Shown here one piece after another: positions 1 through 8,394 of a stretch of 64,000 nt of DNA. Position numbers and translations under genes: made by a program. Below the pieces are notes generated by a model. The model saw nothing but the letters and a program-made list of their open reading frames with translations, was not told the origin of the DNA and ran no database searches. Numbering within the stretch: the first letter of the stretch is position 1; every line of letters starts with the position of its first letter. The DNA is from Mycobacterium montefiorense (GTDB lineage Bacteria; Actinomycetota; Actinomycetes; Mycobacteriales; Mycobacteriaceae), in contig NZ_BFCH01000011.1 in the NCBI RefSeq assembly GCF_003112775.1, positions 186,083 to 250,082 on the forward strand, read 5' to 3'.

Positions 1-308
1 ATGTCGTCGAGGTTTTGTACCGCATGACCTTTTTTCGCGTAGGCACTGATGACGCGCGAGTCGGACGTAGTGAGTTGGCTCGTCCGGCTCATGACCTTGC
101 CCGCACCCTCGGCGGTTGTGTCCAGCAGTTCCACGACGGGTTCGGTCACCGTCTTGACTCCCGGCGCCTTCATCAGCTTGTTCATGAGCCCGGGGCCGAT
201 GCCGCTGATATCGAAGGGGATCAGTCGGCGCGACTCGCGACCGAGGATGCGCGCCTTATGTGCGGCGATCTTCTCGAGCTGTTTCTGCTCGTATTCAGAT
301 AGCGCCAC
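1..308 (-). CDS. EcsC family protein, N-terminal part (runs off the window)
   Basis: The first ~102 residues of a protein whose rest lies beyond position 1. The frame opens at a GTG (306-308) preceded by a purine-rich GGGGAGCAGCAG stretch that can serve as ribosome binding site. It starts VALSEYEQKQLEKI and later contains VISAYAKKGHAVQNLDD, which I associate with the N-terminal part of actinobacterial EcsC-family proteins, where a GH.V..LDDI segment precedes the conserved hydrophobic core. EcsC was named in Bacillus for a role linked to an ABC transporter, but the biochemical function of the mycobacterial members is unknown. The hydrophobic core is missing here, so the assignment is provisional. 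The gene reads away from the HNH nuclease gene at 583 across about 270 bases. Confidence 0.5.
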   Translation of the reverse strand, partial: MALSEYEQKQLEKIAAHKARILGRESRRLIPFDISGIGPGLMNKLMKAPGVKTVTEPVVELLDTTAEGAGKVMSRTSQLTTSDSRVISAYAKKGHAVQNLDD

Positions 309-582
309 CTGCTGCTCCCCACGTGATTGTTCTGAGCAACATCACAGCACACAAATGCCGACTGGATTAGTTTGCGATTGTGCCCCGTGCGGCCACACGA
401 ACGGGTGGGGCCCCGGGAGCGGCGGCGGGGTTTTAGGGCATTTGCCCACACTGTTTGATGTCTGGTGCGTCACCACCCGCAATCGGCCGGGCCGGTCATG
501 TACCTAAGCGATGTTTGATCGTCACGCGTGTTCGCCGGTGTGAAAGGCGTCAAAGCTGCAGAATGGCGAAGTGGTTGGGGCA

Positions 583-1485
583 ATGGACCAGGATGCAGTG
601 CGCGCGATGGCTATCGAGTGGGTTCAGCAGCGATCACTAGGTGGCACGGTGCCGATCAGTCGTGATGCACTTGCCAACGACTTCTACATCGGAGACGTTC
701 GGTTTCCACTCATCGACCGAGGCCGTGGGATTCGCAAGCCTTTGGGCTGGTCAACGGCACTGTCGATTCTGACGGTTTTCCCCAAGAGCGGCGTACGGCC
801 ATATGCAGACGCAACAGGAGCAGACGGCTTACACCGGTACAAGCTCCGGCGAGATCAACTGGGCACTATCGAAAACGAAAGCATGAGGGATGCGGTCCGT
901 CTGAGAGCTCCACTCATTTGGTTGGTTGGAGTTGCGCCTGGCCTGTTCAACGTGGTCGCGCCCGTTTTCTTGATTGCAGAGGAGGCGAGCGAAGCTCAAT
1001 TCGTCATGGCGCTGACAACCGGACAACTAGGAGTCGATGTCGACTCGCCCGTGGAATCTGCCTTGCGGCGCTACCTTTTTGCCGAGACGAAGCGTCGACT
1101 TCACCAGCCCGTCTTCGCGAGCCGAGTCATGCTGGCCTACGAAAGTCGGTGCGCGGTTTGCAGCCTGCAGCATCGCGAACTACTCGACGCCGCACATATT
1201 GTTCCAGATAGCGTCGCTGGGTCTTTGGGCGAACCCGTTGTGGCAAATAGCTTGGCATTGTGCAAGATTCACCATGCAGCCTATGATTCGAACATCCTTG
1301 GTATCCGGCCCGACCACGTCGTCGAGATACGGTACCAACTTCTCGACGAGATCGATGGCCCCATGCTGCAACACGGGTTGCAGCACCATCATGGACGCCA
1401 GCTCATGAAACTCCCCGCCAAGCGAACCGAGCGGCCAGACCCCGATCGGTTGGCTTTTCGCTATCGGGAGTTCAAAGTCGCATGA
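583..1485 (+). CDS. HNH endonuclease, restriction-like
   Basis: A protein of 300 residues with an N-terminal recognition-type domain and a C-terminal HNH nuclease. The nuclease part shows CAVC (C190 and C193), DAAHIVPDS with the metal/base histidine, and NSLALCKIHHAAYD with the conserved Asn, second Cys pair member and terminal His. This is the usual zinc-bound beta-beta-alpha metal HNH fold. The N-terminal ~165 residues (RGIRKP, LSILT, then a PLI..VGV.PG...V.PVFL segment) resemble stand-alone HNH proteins often annotated as putative restriction endonucleases. I chose ATG 583 over GTG 571 because a GGGG stretch lies just upstream. No methyltransferase gene is adjacent, so a modification-dependent (type IV-like) or stand-alone role is more likely than a classical R-M pair. 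It converges on the GIY-YIG/RelA-SpoT/NdpA operon. Confidence 0.8.
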   Translation: MDQDAVRAMAIEWVQQRSLGGTVPISRDALANDFYIGDVRFPLIDRGRGIRKPLGWSTALSILTVFPKSGVRPYADATGADGLHRYKLRRDQLGTIENESMRDAVRLRAPLIWLVGVAPGLFNVVAPVFLIAEEASEAQFVMALTTGQLGVDVDSPVESALRRYLFAETKRRLHQPVFASRVMLAYESRCAVCSLQHRELLDAAHIVPDSVAGSLGEPVVANSLALCKIHHAAYDSNILGIRPDHVVEIRYQLLDEIDGPMLQHGLQHHHGRQLMKLPAKRTERPDPDRLAFRYREFKVA

Positions 1486-1651
1486 TTGCAGTCCGAAGCC
1501 CGTTGAGGGGCCCCTGCAGCACGCACGAAAGCCGGAAAGCGAGTTGTGACGAACCGGCGCGTTGAACTACGAAGGTGCGTCCTGAGTTGTGACGGCTTTA
1601 GATGGCCTTGCCCTTCCGGCGAGCTGTATGTGGCCTGGAGCCAGTTACCAT

Positions 1652-2476
1652 CTAGTTTTTGTTGAGGCCGAAGTGTCGAGTCAAGAGAACGTTTTTCCAA
1701 TACGATTCGCGGTCGCGGACTTCGTCATCGGAGGTGCGCATAGACCAAAATTCCAGCAGCGCGAATCGGAGGTTGGACCGAGCGTAGTCAGAACCCTTCT
1801 GACCCACCAGCTCCTTGAGCGCAACGTTGTTGCCGTGCAGGCCATCGACATACTGGCGTAGTCTGGCCCATATCCCGGTGTCCCCGTAGGCAGCTCCGAC
1901 GTAAGCCTTACCGGTAGCGATGTCGTGAATGACGTACACGCCCTTCATGTATTGCAGGGCTCCGCGCCAATCGTTCCACTCCTGTGCAACCGCAGTCTCC
2001 AAGACACCGATGGTGTGATTGATTCGGTTGTGCCCACGAAATGGCTCACCCGTGTACGGCAGCTTGGAGATAGACACCACCTCGATGTCGTCGAGGTAGG
2101 TGTCCATGTTTAGTCGGATTGCCCGACCTGTCGGTCGGAACCTCACCCACAGGCGCTGGACGTAAGGCCCCATCAGGTCGTCGCGCAATGCAATCCTGTA
2201 CGAGTGGGCATTCGGCTTATCACCCCGAGCCATGACTTCGAAAATGCCGCCAAAGAGCCATAGAGTCGGGTCGTTTCGGTCCCGTGCAAGCGTGAAAATG
2301 AATCGGCGGTTGAACTCATTGCGGGCGGGCCGCCATCGGCTCCATTTGACCCACTCGTCCCATGAGCGTGTCAGGACATCGATCGGGTGGTCAGTGCCAT
2401 TGAAGACCGCGCAGTGCAGCTTGCACTCGGCCGCGTCGAGGTCGCCTATCAGGCTTCGTAGTGAAATTGCCGTCAT
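1652..2476 (-). CDS. GIY-YIG nuclease domain protein
   Basis: Protein of about 274 residues. The C-terminal ~95 residues carry GVYVIHDIATGKAYVGAA followed by ARLRQYV. This is the GIY-YIG signature: Tyr in GVY, Tyr in YVG, and the catalytic Arg helix. An acidic residue in LLEFWSM could be the metal-binding Glu. The N-terminal ~175 residues (WDEWVKWSRWRPARNEF onward) match nothing I recognise and may be a DNA- or partner-binding region. ATG 2476 is preferred over upstream in-frame starts because those would overlap the preceding RelA/SpoT gene, which ends at 2487. The 10-base gap makes this the last gene of an NdpA / RelA-SpoT / GIY-YIG operon. The region is visibly less GC-rich than flanking genes, suggesting transfer. 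Nuclease fold likely; biological target unknown. Confidence 0.75.
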   Translation of the reverse strand: MTAISLRSLIGDLDAAECKLHCAVFNGTDHPIDVLTRSWDEWVKWSRWRPARNEFNRRFIFTLARDRNDPTLWLFGGIFEVMARGDKPNAHSYRIALRDDLMGPYVQRLWVRFRPTGRAIRLNMDTYLDDIEVVSISKLPYTGEPFRGHNRINHTIGVLETAVAQEWNDWRGALQYMKGVYVIHDIATGKAYVGAAYGDTGIWARLRQYVDGLHGNNVALKELVGQKGSDYARSNLRFALLEFWSMRTSDDEVRDRESYWKNVLLTRHFGLNKN

Positions 2477-2486
2477 TGAGCGGAGG

Positions 2487-3497
2487 CTACTGTCCCGACC
2501 CAAGTTGCAACGGGCGGCCCCACACATCAGCAAGCGCGACAACGGCAGGCTCAAGCTCAGTGTTCCGCACCATACGTGCCAGGGCGAGCGGCTTTGCCTC
2601 TACCCGTTCCCAAACGATCAGCGCCTCGGGTTGTGAGAACAAAAAGTAACTGAAATCTCCCTCGTACTCCGACCCGGATCCGTAGTCTCGCAGCGCATCC
2701 TCAATCTGTGTCCGACGCTCAGCAACAAATCTTGCAAGCGTTTGCCCATAGGAAGCTGCTTCGCCGACGTCGATGCTTGGTTTGATCTGGTTGAGTACTT
2801 CGAAGGAGAGATCTCGCTCGCCAGGCTCGCTGACAAACGTGAGAAACCAACGCTCGGCCTCGTGTAGCAAGAGCGCACTGCCGTATCGCGGGTCCTGTTC
2901 CAACTCGGTGATCACGGTGTCAACCTCCTCGTCAAACATCTCAACAAGGACCGACAACCTCGCGATCTTTCGAGCGATCGCCGGAGAAGGATCGATCAGA
3001 GGCTTGTAGATGAGGCCGTGTTCCAAGTACGCCCATACGTCCTGCGCCTGCGTACGAAGTTGGATTTCACACTCGACAGGCAAGTCGTCGCTGGTTAGGA
3101 CATCCAGGAGCCCGATCTGGACGTGGACGCCCGTGTACCGAACCTCTCGCGGATCTCCGGTGTACATCGACTTGTCGGTGGTCCCTAGGTAGCCCAACCC
3201 TTCTACCCCGTCCTCCAGAACCTTCCGGAGGTCGCGCACTTCGCTCAGCTTGTGCACCACGACCTGGGCTCCGACCTTGTCGGTCGTCTTATCCCAACAG
3301 TCGTCACCGTACTTGCGCAGCTTCTTAACGAAGCTACTGATTTCCTTTGCCCTCACCTTCACGTGCGCGTCCGGGATGCCAGAGTTCCGCAGAACATCCG
3401 CAAGCCGTTGCCGAAGCAGTTCAGCAGCTCTCTGGAAAGTCGGAAACTCGCCGATATATCTGAGCCGAGCCTCCTCCAGAGCGGCGGTTGAAGCCAC
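2487..3497 (-). CDS. RelA/SpoT-domain protein, candidate small alarmone synthetase or toxSAS-like toxin
   Basis: Protein of 336 residues with a (p)ppGpp synthetase-type nucleotidyltransferase domain in its first half. Motifs in order: R49/K51 and K58 in a G-loop-like VRAKEISSFVKK segment; D73 in TTDKVGAQVVV (metal-binding Asp); Y121 and H125 in RYTGVHVQI; then E144-I-Q-L-R-T149 and W155...H160...YK165, matching the EIQIRT..WA..H..YK block. There is no HD hydrolase, TGS or ACT domain, so this is not the housekeeping Rel. Residues ~170-336 are an uncharacterised, largely helical extension. The start is a GTG directly after the TAG stop of the NdpA-like gene, so translation is probably coupled. 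Known relatives either make (p)ppGpp or ppApp or pyrophosphorylate tRNA as toxins; which applies here is inference. Confidence 0.8.
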   Translation of the reverse strand: MASTAALEEARLRYIGEFPTFQRAAELLRQRLADVLRNSGIPDAHVKVRAKEISSFVKKLRKYGDDCWDKTTDKVGAQVVVHKLSEVRDLRKVLEDGVEGLGYLGTTDKSMYTGDPREVRYTGVHVQIGLLDVLTSDDLPVECEIQLRTQAQDVWAYLEHGLIYKPLIDPSPAIARKIARLSVLVEMFDEEVDTVITELEQDPRYGSALLLHEAERWFLTFVSEPGERDLSFEVLNQIKPSIDVGEAASYGQTLARFVAERRTQIEDALRDYGSGSEYEGDFSYFLFSQPEALIVWERVEAKPLALARMVRNTELEPAVVALADVWGRPLQLGSGQ

Positions 3498-4556
3498 CTA
3501 ACCAGTTCGCTTCCCGCTCGCCCCACCCATCTGCTTAACCTTGTCGCGAAGGGTTATTACCGAATCCACCCCGTCGCCATTTTGGACAGTCAGTGATCCG
3601 TCGCTGAACATGTCGGGTGGCGCGAAGACATCGGCACCTCGTTCAGTGCGTATCCTCATACGGCGAATGTTGTTCTTAATCAAGGTCGTATCCTTTACGA
3701 ATGACTTTATGGGTAGTCCTTCGTCCTGAATCCGCTCTAGGAACAGGTCTTGGTCATCTTCTCGCAGATGGTCAGCCGCAAACTTCTCCGGCTGGATTGT
3801 GTCAGATGAACTTTGTAGGTCCGCCAATAGTGCGATCTCATAGACGGCATTCTTCTCCGGATCATCCCGGCTGCGCTCGGCAATGAATTGTTGAGCCAAT
3901 TTGAGAAAAGTTTCAGTCTGAACGTCTGCTTGCTGCCGGAACCGGCAACCTAGGAACGCAATGAAGTAGTCGGCAACCCCACCAAATCTCTGTTGATCAT
4001 CCACGACATGACCATCCAGATCGCCCTTAGCGGACGCGACGAAAACCCCTACCTTAAACACCCGGGTTCCGTCACCAAGGATCAGGTCTCGCAGGTGTTC
4101 GGCCTTAAATGTTCGTTGTCCCTGTTCGTTAGTTGTCTGCTCAACCCGCATGCCCTCTTGGTGTTCCATTTTTGCGACAACCACACAACGCGCCCCACCA
4201 ACATCGCCGATCACGGTCATGACAAGCCCGCCTGGGCTGACCGGCTTTTGATGAAGGTGAAGCAAGCGAGCAAACTCACGACTGTGCCCGACGAAATTCT
4301 CGGACGAAGCCAGCAACTCTCGCAACTTATCTGGCACTTCCGAGCCGATGGAAGCATCCTCATCTACGGGCCGTGCGTATCCACCAAGGCTCTGCCGCAG
4401 TCGTCGCTGTATGAATGCGCGATCGTCGGCTGTCAGAGCGATGGGCGCCTCGGAATAGAGGAGCTCATCTGCTCCACCTGACGACGCCTTTCCTTTCGGG
4501 ACTGCATGCATGATCACTTCGACCGGCTTGAAAACGCCAGCTTTAAATGCAGACAC
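3498..4556 (-). CDS. NdpA/YejK-type 37-kDa nucleoid-associated protein
   Basis: About 352 residues. It matches the YejK/NdpA layout as I remember it: an N-terminal VIMHAVPKG segment (E. coli has IALHQLIK); a central hydrophobic strand region VMTVIGDVGGARCVVVAKM; a GGVADYFIAFLGC segment corresponding to the KVADFFMDFLG core; and a C-terminal FLERIQDEGLPIKSF followed by a LTVQNGD...ITLRDKVKQ tail. NdpA proteins bind the nucleoid in proteobacteria; members in accessory islands have no settled role. GTG 4556 is preferred over ATG 4577 because AGGAAAGG lies nine bases upstream. It is the first gene of the three-gene operon, and its TAG stop is immediately followed by the GTG of the RelA/SpoT gene. 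Base composition is lower in GC than the flanks. Confidence 0.7.
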   Translation of the reverse strand: MSAFKAGVFKPVEVIMHAVPKGKASSGGADELLYSEAPIALTADDRAFIQRRLRQSLGGYARPVDEDASIGSEVPDKLRELLASSENFVGHSREFARLLHLHQKPVSPGGLVMTVIGDVGGARCVVVAKMEHQEGMRVEQTTNEQGQRTFKAEHLRDLILGDGTRVFKVGVFVASAKGDLDGHVVDDQQRFGGVADYFIAFLGCRFRQQADVQTETFLKLAQQFIAERSRDDPEKNAVYEIALLADLQSSSDTIQPEKFAADHLREDDQDLFLERIQDEGLPIKSFVKDTTLIKNNIRRMRIRTERGADVFAPPDMFSDGSLTVQNGDGVDSVITLRDKVKQMGGASGKRTG

Positions 4557-4738
4557 CGCCCACCACCTTTCCTGCATCGAACTGAGATATCTTCACAACT
4601 CGGCCGTGGTAGTAGGAGTAGGCACGCCGAGAATTCAGCTCGCAGCGATCTGACTGACTTGCCGCTTCCTTGCACCCGCAGGAAGCTACGCAGACGGCTT
4701 CAACCCTTCGTAGACGACCGAGTTCAGTTCCTAGGCAG

Positions 4739-5095
4739 CTATTGAGACAGCTCAGGGTTGTTGAAAATCTGCGTTGACAGACCCTCGGCAGAGGCCATCG
4801 CGTCAATAAGCGCGGTGGCGAACTCGTTCTGCAGGTCAAAGCTGGCCGAGAACTGCGCAAGCGAGTTGTTCTGAGCTTGTTGTCGCAGGGTCTCGCTTTC
4901 TTTGAGGCGGTCCTCGATATGGGTGACGACGTTGCGGACGCTGGAGTCGGAGCGCTCGCCAGAAAGCAGGTCATCGATCTGTGCCGACAGGCCGAACGTG
5001 GCCGCAACGAGCAGATTCGAGTGCCTCCAACAGCGTCTCACTCTGCGCCAACGGGTGCTTCGCATTGGCCCTTGCCCAGGTGCTTGGCTCTCTAG
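4739..5095 (-). pseudogene. Decayed reading frame, possible C-terminal remnant of a restriction subunit
   Basis: From about 5022 down to 4739 the minus strand encodes a plausible helical protein end containing LSAQIDDLLSGERSDSSVRN and LIDAMASAEGLSTQIFNNP. Just upstream, a different frame gives AKHPLAQSETLLEALES. Joined at about 5028, the two make continuous protein-like sequence, so a frameshift has separated them, and there is no credible start codon. The tail loosely recalls the C-termini of type I restriction HsdR proteins (a LIDA....STQ pattern), but this is a weak impression. It lies upstream of the NdpA operon on the same strand and is best read as debris of an earlier island gene. The remaining parts of 4578-5233 hold nothing else I can support. 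Confidence 0.35.
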
Positions 5096-5233
5096 TCCAT
5101 CAACCAGCGGACCGCGAGGGAGGCTAAGTTCGCGCAGTGGCCAACCCATAACCGGCCGCAAGAAAATAGTGGGTCAACGCAATCCATCAGGACCCCTCTC
5201 TCGACGTCTGGCACCATCACCCTTCGAACAGTC

Positions 5234-5686
5234 CTACGGCCGCGGTGGCAACGCCGCCAGCCATCCATCCGTAACCAGCTCGATCATCTGCCCATCCGGG
5301 TCGCGGATGATGCCCATCATTTCCGACACCGCCTCCTCGACCACCGATCCTCCGAACTTCGGAACCTTCGCCAACACAGCAGCGAGGTCCGACACCGACA
5401 TCGAAATGTGTGTCAGCCCAACCTCATCCATGACGCGCGTCGCCCCGGCGTGCACTTCGCGCTTCGAATAGTCGATGAGTTCGAGCACGAAGCCGTCCTT
5501 CACCAGATAGGTCGCCTTCACCCCGAGCGGCTCGGGAAGCTGTACAACCTGCGCCGTCATGGCGTCCGGCGGTTCGAGCTCCCACCAGTACTGGAAACCG
5601 AGCACTTCCTCGTAGAACCGTCGCGACCGCTCGGTATCCCTGACACATAAGCCAACGTGGTTGAAAACCGTTCGATTATCAGTCAT
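5234..5686 (-). CDS. VOC family protein (glyoxalase/bleomycin-resistance fold)
   Basis: 150 residues, the usual size of a single two-module VOC protein. The first module begins FNHVGLCVRDTERSRRFYEEVLGF, the second THISMSVSDLAAVLAKV and ends in DPDGQMIELV. These are the typical starts and ends of paired beta-alpha-beta-beta-beta units that bind a metal through His/Glu pairs; candidates here are H10, E71, H95 and E138 approximately. Lactoylglutathione lyase-like or aromatic-cleavage activities are possible but the substrate cannot be read from sequence. It is transcribed away from the P450 gene at 5740, with only about 53 bases between them. Confidence 0.75.
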   Translation of the reverse strand: MTDNRTVFNHVGLCVRDTERSRRFYEEVLGFQYWWELEPPDAMTAQVVQLPEPLGVKATYLVKDGFVLELIDYSKREVHAGATRVMDEVGLTHISMSVSDLAAVLAKVPKFGGSVVEEAVSEMMGIIRDPDGQMIELVTDGWLAALPPRP

Positions 5687-5739
5687 CGCTCCTACTTCAG
5701 TTGCGGCCCCAGAAGCTTAATAATGCAAAGATAGCCAGA

Positions 5740-7002
5740 ATGCAATCGAGGCCCAACCCACCCGGCGTCAGCGCTGACGCCGTGGTCGACTTCGACCACC
5801 ACTCCGATGAGTTCAACCTCAACCTGCAGGCGGCCAACGCCGACCTGAGACAGAAATGTCCCGTCGCCTGGAACACGAAGTACGACGGCTTTTGGTACCT
5901 CAGCAGCTACGACGCCGTCAGCCAAACCGCTCGAGACGACGCAACCTTCTCCCACAAATACGACCCCGACGCCGAGAACGGCGTCAACTATCAAGGTGAG
6001 ATGGGTGTCCCGCGCCCCGAAGGCCAACCGGCCCTGGGCATTGGCGAGATCGACGGCGACTACCACTTGGCCCTACGGCACGCGCTGGCCCCGTTTTTCT
6101 CCCCCGGCGCCGTCGACAAAATGAAGCCACTCATGGAGGAGAAAGCCCACGAGTTCCTCGACCAACACATCGAAAACGGCGCGATGGACTTGGTGCTCGA
6201 CTACGCCAGCCCGGTCCCGGCCATCCTCACGATGAAGCTGATGGGCCTCCCACTCGACAACTGGCACATTTACGCCAGCATGTTCCACAACGTCATGGCC
6301 GTCCCGCAGGACAGCCCCGAATATGCCGAAGCCATCGCCAAAGTCCCGGCCATGATGGAAGAAGTCCTCCAACACGCGGCCGCCAGACGGGCCGACAAGA
6401 AAGAAGACCTGACCAGCTTCCTGATCCAATTCGAGTTCGAAGGCGAAAAACTCGACGACACACAGCTCCTCAACATCCTGTGGAACCTGATCGCCGGCGG
6501 CGTCGACACCACCACCTCCCAAACCGCGCTCACGCTAAGGCATCTGGGCACACACCAAGACCTCAGACAGCAACTGATAAACCACCCCGAGCTTTACCGC
6601 ACCGCCACCGACGAATTTCTGCGCTACTTCACAGTCAACCGGTCACTCAGCCGCACCGTCACCAAAGACGTCGAGCTCAACGGCCAACACCTCAAGAAGA
6701 ACGACCGGCTCATTATCAGCTGGCTCTCGGCCAACCACGACGAAAAAGAATTCGAACGACCCGACGAAGTCATCCTGGATCGAACGCCTAACCGCCACCT
6801 AGCCTTTGGTCTCGGGCCCCACAGATGTATCGGCTCGCATCTGGCGCGTCTGATGTCCGAGGTGTTGGTCAAGGCGGTCCTCGATCGGATCCCGGACTAC
6901 CAGGTCGAAGAAAACGACACATACCAATACATGAGCAACCCGAGCATGACAGGCCTGAGCAAACTCCCGGTCACGTTCACGCCGAAAGCCAAACGCGATT
7001 AG
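5740..7002 (+). CDS. Cytochrome P450
   Basis: A 420-residue soluble bacterial P450 monooxygenase. Diagnostic features: I-helix AGGVDTTTS around residues 252-260 for oxygen activation; the K-helix E..R in TATDEFLRYF; and the heme-binding loop FGLGPHRCIGSHLAR with the thiolate Cys at about 363. ATG 5740 is preferred; an in-frame TTG at 5701 would add 13 non-family residues and run into the divergent promoter region. Electron donors (ferredoxin, reductase) are not encoded beside it. The CYP family and substrate cannot be named from the sequence alone. It converges on the adenylate cyclase-like gene, the two stops overlapping (TAG 7000-7002, TAA 6999-7001). Confidence 0.9.
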   Translation: MQSRPNPPGVSADAVVDFDHHSDEFNLNLQAANADLRQKCPVAWNTKYDGFWYLSSYDAVSQTARDDATFSHKYDPDAENGVNYQGEMGVPRPEGQPALGIGEIDGDYHLALRHALAPFFSPGAVDKMKPLMEEKAHEFLDQHIENGAMDLVLDYASPVPAILTMKLMGLPLDNWHIYASMFHNVMAVPQDSPEYAEAIAKVPAMMEEVLQHAAARRADKKEDLTSFLIQFEFEGEKLDDTQLLNILWNLIAGGVDTTTSQTALTLRHLGTHQDLRQQLINHPELYRTATDEFLRYFTVNRSLSRTVTKDVELNGQHLKKNDRLIISWLSANHDEKEFERPDEVILDRTPNRHLAFGLGPHRCIGSHLARLMSEVLVKAVLDRIPDYQVEENDTYQYMSNPSMTGLSKLPVTFTPKAKRD

Positions 7003-8332
7003 ACCACCGCCAGCACCGGCCAGCGACCGCGCACACCCCGAAGTTCGTGCGTGCCCTGGCTTTTGAACGCGATCCGAGACCCAAGCACCAACGGCGGAAC
7101 CACGCCGGACACGAATACTTCCCCGGGCCCCGCCATCGCCATGATGCGCGCCGCGACATGAACCGCGATCCCGTACACGTCGTTGTCCACCATCTCCACC
7201 TCACCGGTGTGCAGCCCGGCGCGAACCGTGAGTCCGAGGTCTTGCACCGAGTCGCGAATCGCGCACGCGCAGTTGATCGCTCGTGCCGGCCCGTCGAACG
7301 TCGCCAAAGCGCCGTCACCAGTGAACTTGACGACTTCACCGCGCGCACTCAAGACATGCTTTTTCACGATCTCGTTGTGTGCATCGAGCTCGACCGCCCA
7401 CGCATCGTCGCCGATAGATTCGGCGCGTTCGGTCGATCCGACGATGTCGGTAAACATCACCGTCGACAGCACCCGGTTGGTCGGCGCGGCCGCGCGCCCC
7501 CCGGTGACGAACGATTCGATCTCGTCGACCACCCGGTCGGCGTCGCCGGCGAACCACACGTCGTCGTCCCCGTCGAGCTCCACCAACCGCGCCTGCGGGA
7601 TGCGATCGGCAAGGTAGCGACCGTGGCCGTCGATCACATGGCGGTCACCGCTGCGATGCATCAACAGCGTCGGCGCCTGGATGCTGTCCACCGCAGGCCG
7701 AACATCGGTGCGCAGGAACAGGTCGAAGACCTCCTTGAAATATCCGGGGCCGCCGGACAGCCGCTCGCCACGCGACCACCAACGCCGCTTACCGGCATCG
7801 CGAGCAAAGCTGGGCCCCAAGTTATCCGTCACACCGCCACGCCCGACGGTGTCGCCAAAGGAGTCGACGTACCGGGTGAACGTCGGTTCGGGCATCCCGT
7901 GCGGATAGTCGTCGGCGCGCTGAAAGCGCGCATACGCACGCACAACACCAGCGACCGCACCCGGTGCGGATGGCTCGCGGCCAGCAGCATGACCGGAAGC
8001 GCCGACTCGGACATCCCGAACACCGTCGCGCACTCACTCCCGACGGCGTCGAGCACCGCGACCAGCCCGTCGGTCCACGCCTGCATCGCCGGGCGGTCGT
8101 GGATCGGCACCGCATCCGAGCTGCCCACCCCGAGTAGGTCGGTCATGATCAGCCGGCTGAACGACGCCAGCCGACGCAGGTGCCCGGCGACGGTCGGCTC
8201 GTCCCACAGCAAGTCGATCGGGAACGTGCCGGTGGGGACGAACAGGAGGTCCGGCCCGTTGTCGGCCACGACCTGATACGCGAGATGGGCATCGCCGTCT
8301 CGCGCATAGACCGTTTCGGGCACGGCCGCCAT
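6999..8332 (-). pseudogene. Alpha/beta hydrolase-adenylate cyclase fusion (LipJ/Rv1900c-like), frameshifted
   Basis: Two overlapping frames on the minus strand together encode one familiar architecture: an N-terminal alpha/beta hydrolase and a C-terminal class III nucleotide cyclase, as in M. tuberculosis Rv1900c (LipJ). Frame one (8332 to about 7938) gives YQVVADNGPDLLFVPTG, DLLGVGSSD and the FGMSESALP nucleophile-elbow region, ending at HRVRSLVLC. Frame two continues AYARFQRADDYPHGMPEP, then the cyclase: VMFTDIVGSTERA (metal Asp), KFTGDGALATF, GLHTGEVEMVDNDVYG and VHVAARIMA. One missing base, or two extra, in the GTGCGTGCGTATGCG region near 7938 accounts for the break. If real, the cyclase would be lost or expressed only by reinitiation; a sequencing indel is equally possible. 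Confidence 0.75.
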
Positions 8333-8394
8333 GCAAGAAGCATGCCACCCTCGCGAACTTGACCGGCGGTCAATCTGGGTCCACTGTCGGGTAC

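Noticed and set aside
6825..8276. Long open frame on the plus strand opposite the hydrolase-cyclase gene
   Set aside because: Arg/His/Pro-rich translation without any domain; the minus strand encodes recognisable hydrolase and cyclase motifs. A GC-driven shadow.
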